A DNA stretch of 64,000 nucleotides from Candidatus Latescibacterota bacterium (lineage in GTDB: Bacteria > Latescibacterota > UBA2968 > UBA8231), in NCBI GenBank assembly GCA_022820485.1, contig JAJEFJ010000084.1:46340-110339 (forward strand), in the 5' to 3' direction. The translations under genes and the position numbers were made by a program. The notes beneath the pieces are model-generated. The model saw nothing but the letters and a program-made list of their open reading frames with translations, had not been told where the DNA came from and searched no databases. Below, piece after piece: positions 63,894 through 64,000 of the stretch (positions are counted from its first letter, which is position 1; every line of letters starts with the position of its first letter).

Positions 63894-64000
63894 TTAGCCT
63901 GCTTTGGCTTGGTGTTGCACCCAAGGGGTTCGTCGATGGGCAATGGCGTTGAGCAGCAGGAGCAGCTTGCGCATCACCGCGACCACCGCGACCTTGCCGG
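63894..64000 (-). mobile_element. IS110-type transposase, C-terminal end, cut by window edge
   Basis: The minus-strand frame entering at 64000 reads GKVAVVAVMRKLLLLLNAIA followed by HRRTPWVQHQAKAG and TAA at 63894-63896. KVAVVAVMRKLLLLLNA is the conserved end of IS110/IS116/IS902 transposases. Only about 35 codons are inside the window, so completeness is unknown. Confidence 0.8.

Overview
The window is GC-rich bacterial DNA from an organism I can only place by inference. The gene set combines many enolase-superfamily (MR-MLE) dehydratases, Gfo/Idh/MocA oxidoreductases, phytanoyl-CoA-type dioxygenases, ceramidase-like hydrolases, a DUF6785-type membrane protein, a five-bladed-propeller glycosidase, a TonB receptor and a PQQ dehydrogenase. 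This resembles uncultivated polysaccharide- or glycoside-degrading heterotrophs such as Latescibacterota or Poribacteria. The TonB receptor implies a diderm. No rRNA, tRNA or CRISPR array was seen.

Layout. 1-8.5 kb: a minus-strand metabolic block (TonB receptor with two lipoprotein-like proteins, an MR-MLE enzyme, an M42 peptidase, an SSS symporter with its small DUF3311-like partner and a conserved protein of unknown function), then a plus-strand Gfo/Idh/MocA gene. 8.6-21.9 kb: a dense defence island. It holds BrnT/BrnA, a DUF5131 gene broken by an in-frame TGA, and a ubiquitin-like conjugation operon (multi-ubiquitin, E2-like, JAB-E1 fusion, DUF6527) overlapping an OLD-like ATPase/TOPRIM nuclease gene. 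That nuclease gene is interrupted by a roughly 0.1 kb inverted-repeat element. An XRE/ImmA pair follows, then a type I restriction operon with a split hsdM, a one-TRD hsdS, an embedded Phd-like antitoxin and an upstream HEPN pair. 22-33.6 kb: catabolic genes (DUF3604, hydroxyacid dehydrogenase, two MR-MLE enzymes, creatininase-like, GNAT, SIS-like, two ceramidase-like).

33.7-38.2 kb: a second accessory region. Two small ORFs precede a two-gene glycine-zipper module bracketed by a 22-bp exact direct repeat. The module is followed by a run of hairpins, two of which share a 9-nt loop, ending in a strong terminator; an AAA ATPase/TOPRIM pair comes next. 38.2-48.6 kb: xylulokinase-like, DadA-like, Gfo/Idh, MurA-like, 2OG oxygenase, a PQQ dehydrogenase with an ankyrin tail, and a sialidase-like gene lacking an obvious start. 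48.7-54.9 kb: an AlbA_2/Schlafen-type gene and a Phd/RelE pair sit beside metabolic genes. Each has, on its far side, a fragment copy of a neighbouring metabolic gene. 54.9-63.7 kb: a DUF6785 membrane protein, a sugar ABC importer without its ATPase, an MR-MLE dehydratase, a phytanoyl-CoA dioxygenase-like gene and a propeller glycosidase. The right edge holds dispersed repeats and the 3' end of an IS110-type transposase.

Metabolically the genes read as uptake plus stepwise dehydration, oxidation and phosphorylation of sugars, sugar acids and amino acids. The most unusual content is the ubiquitin-like operon joined to an inactivated nuclease, and the glycine-zipper module with its structured RNA-like tail.
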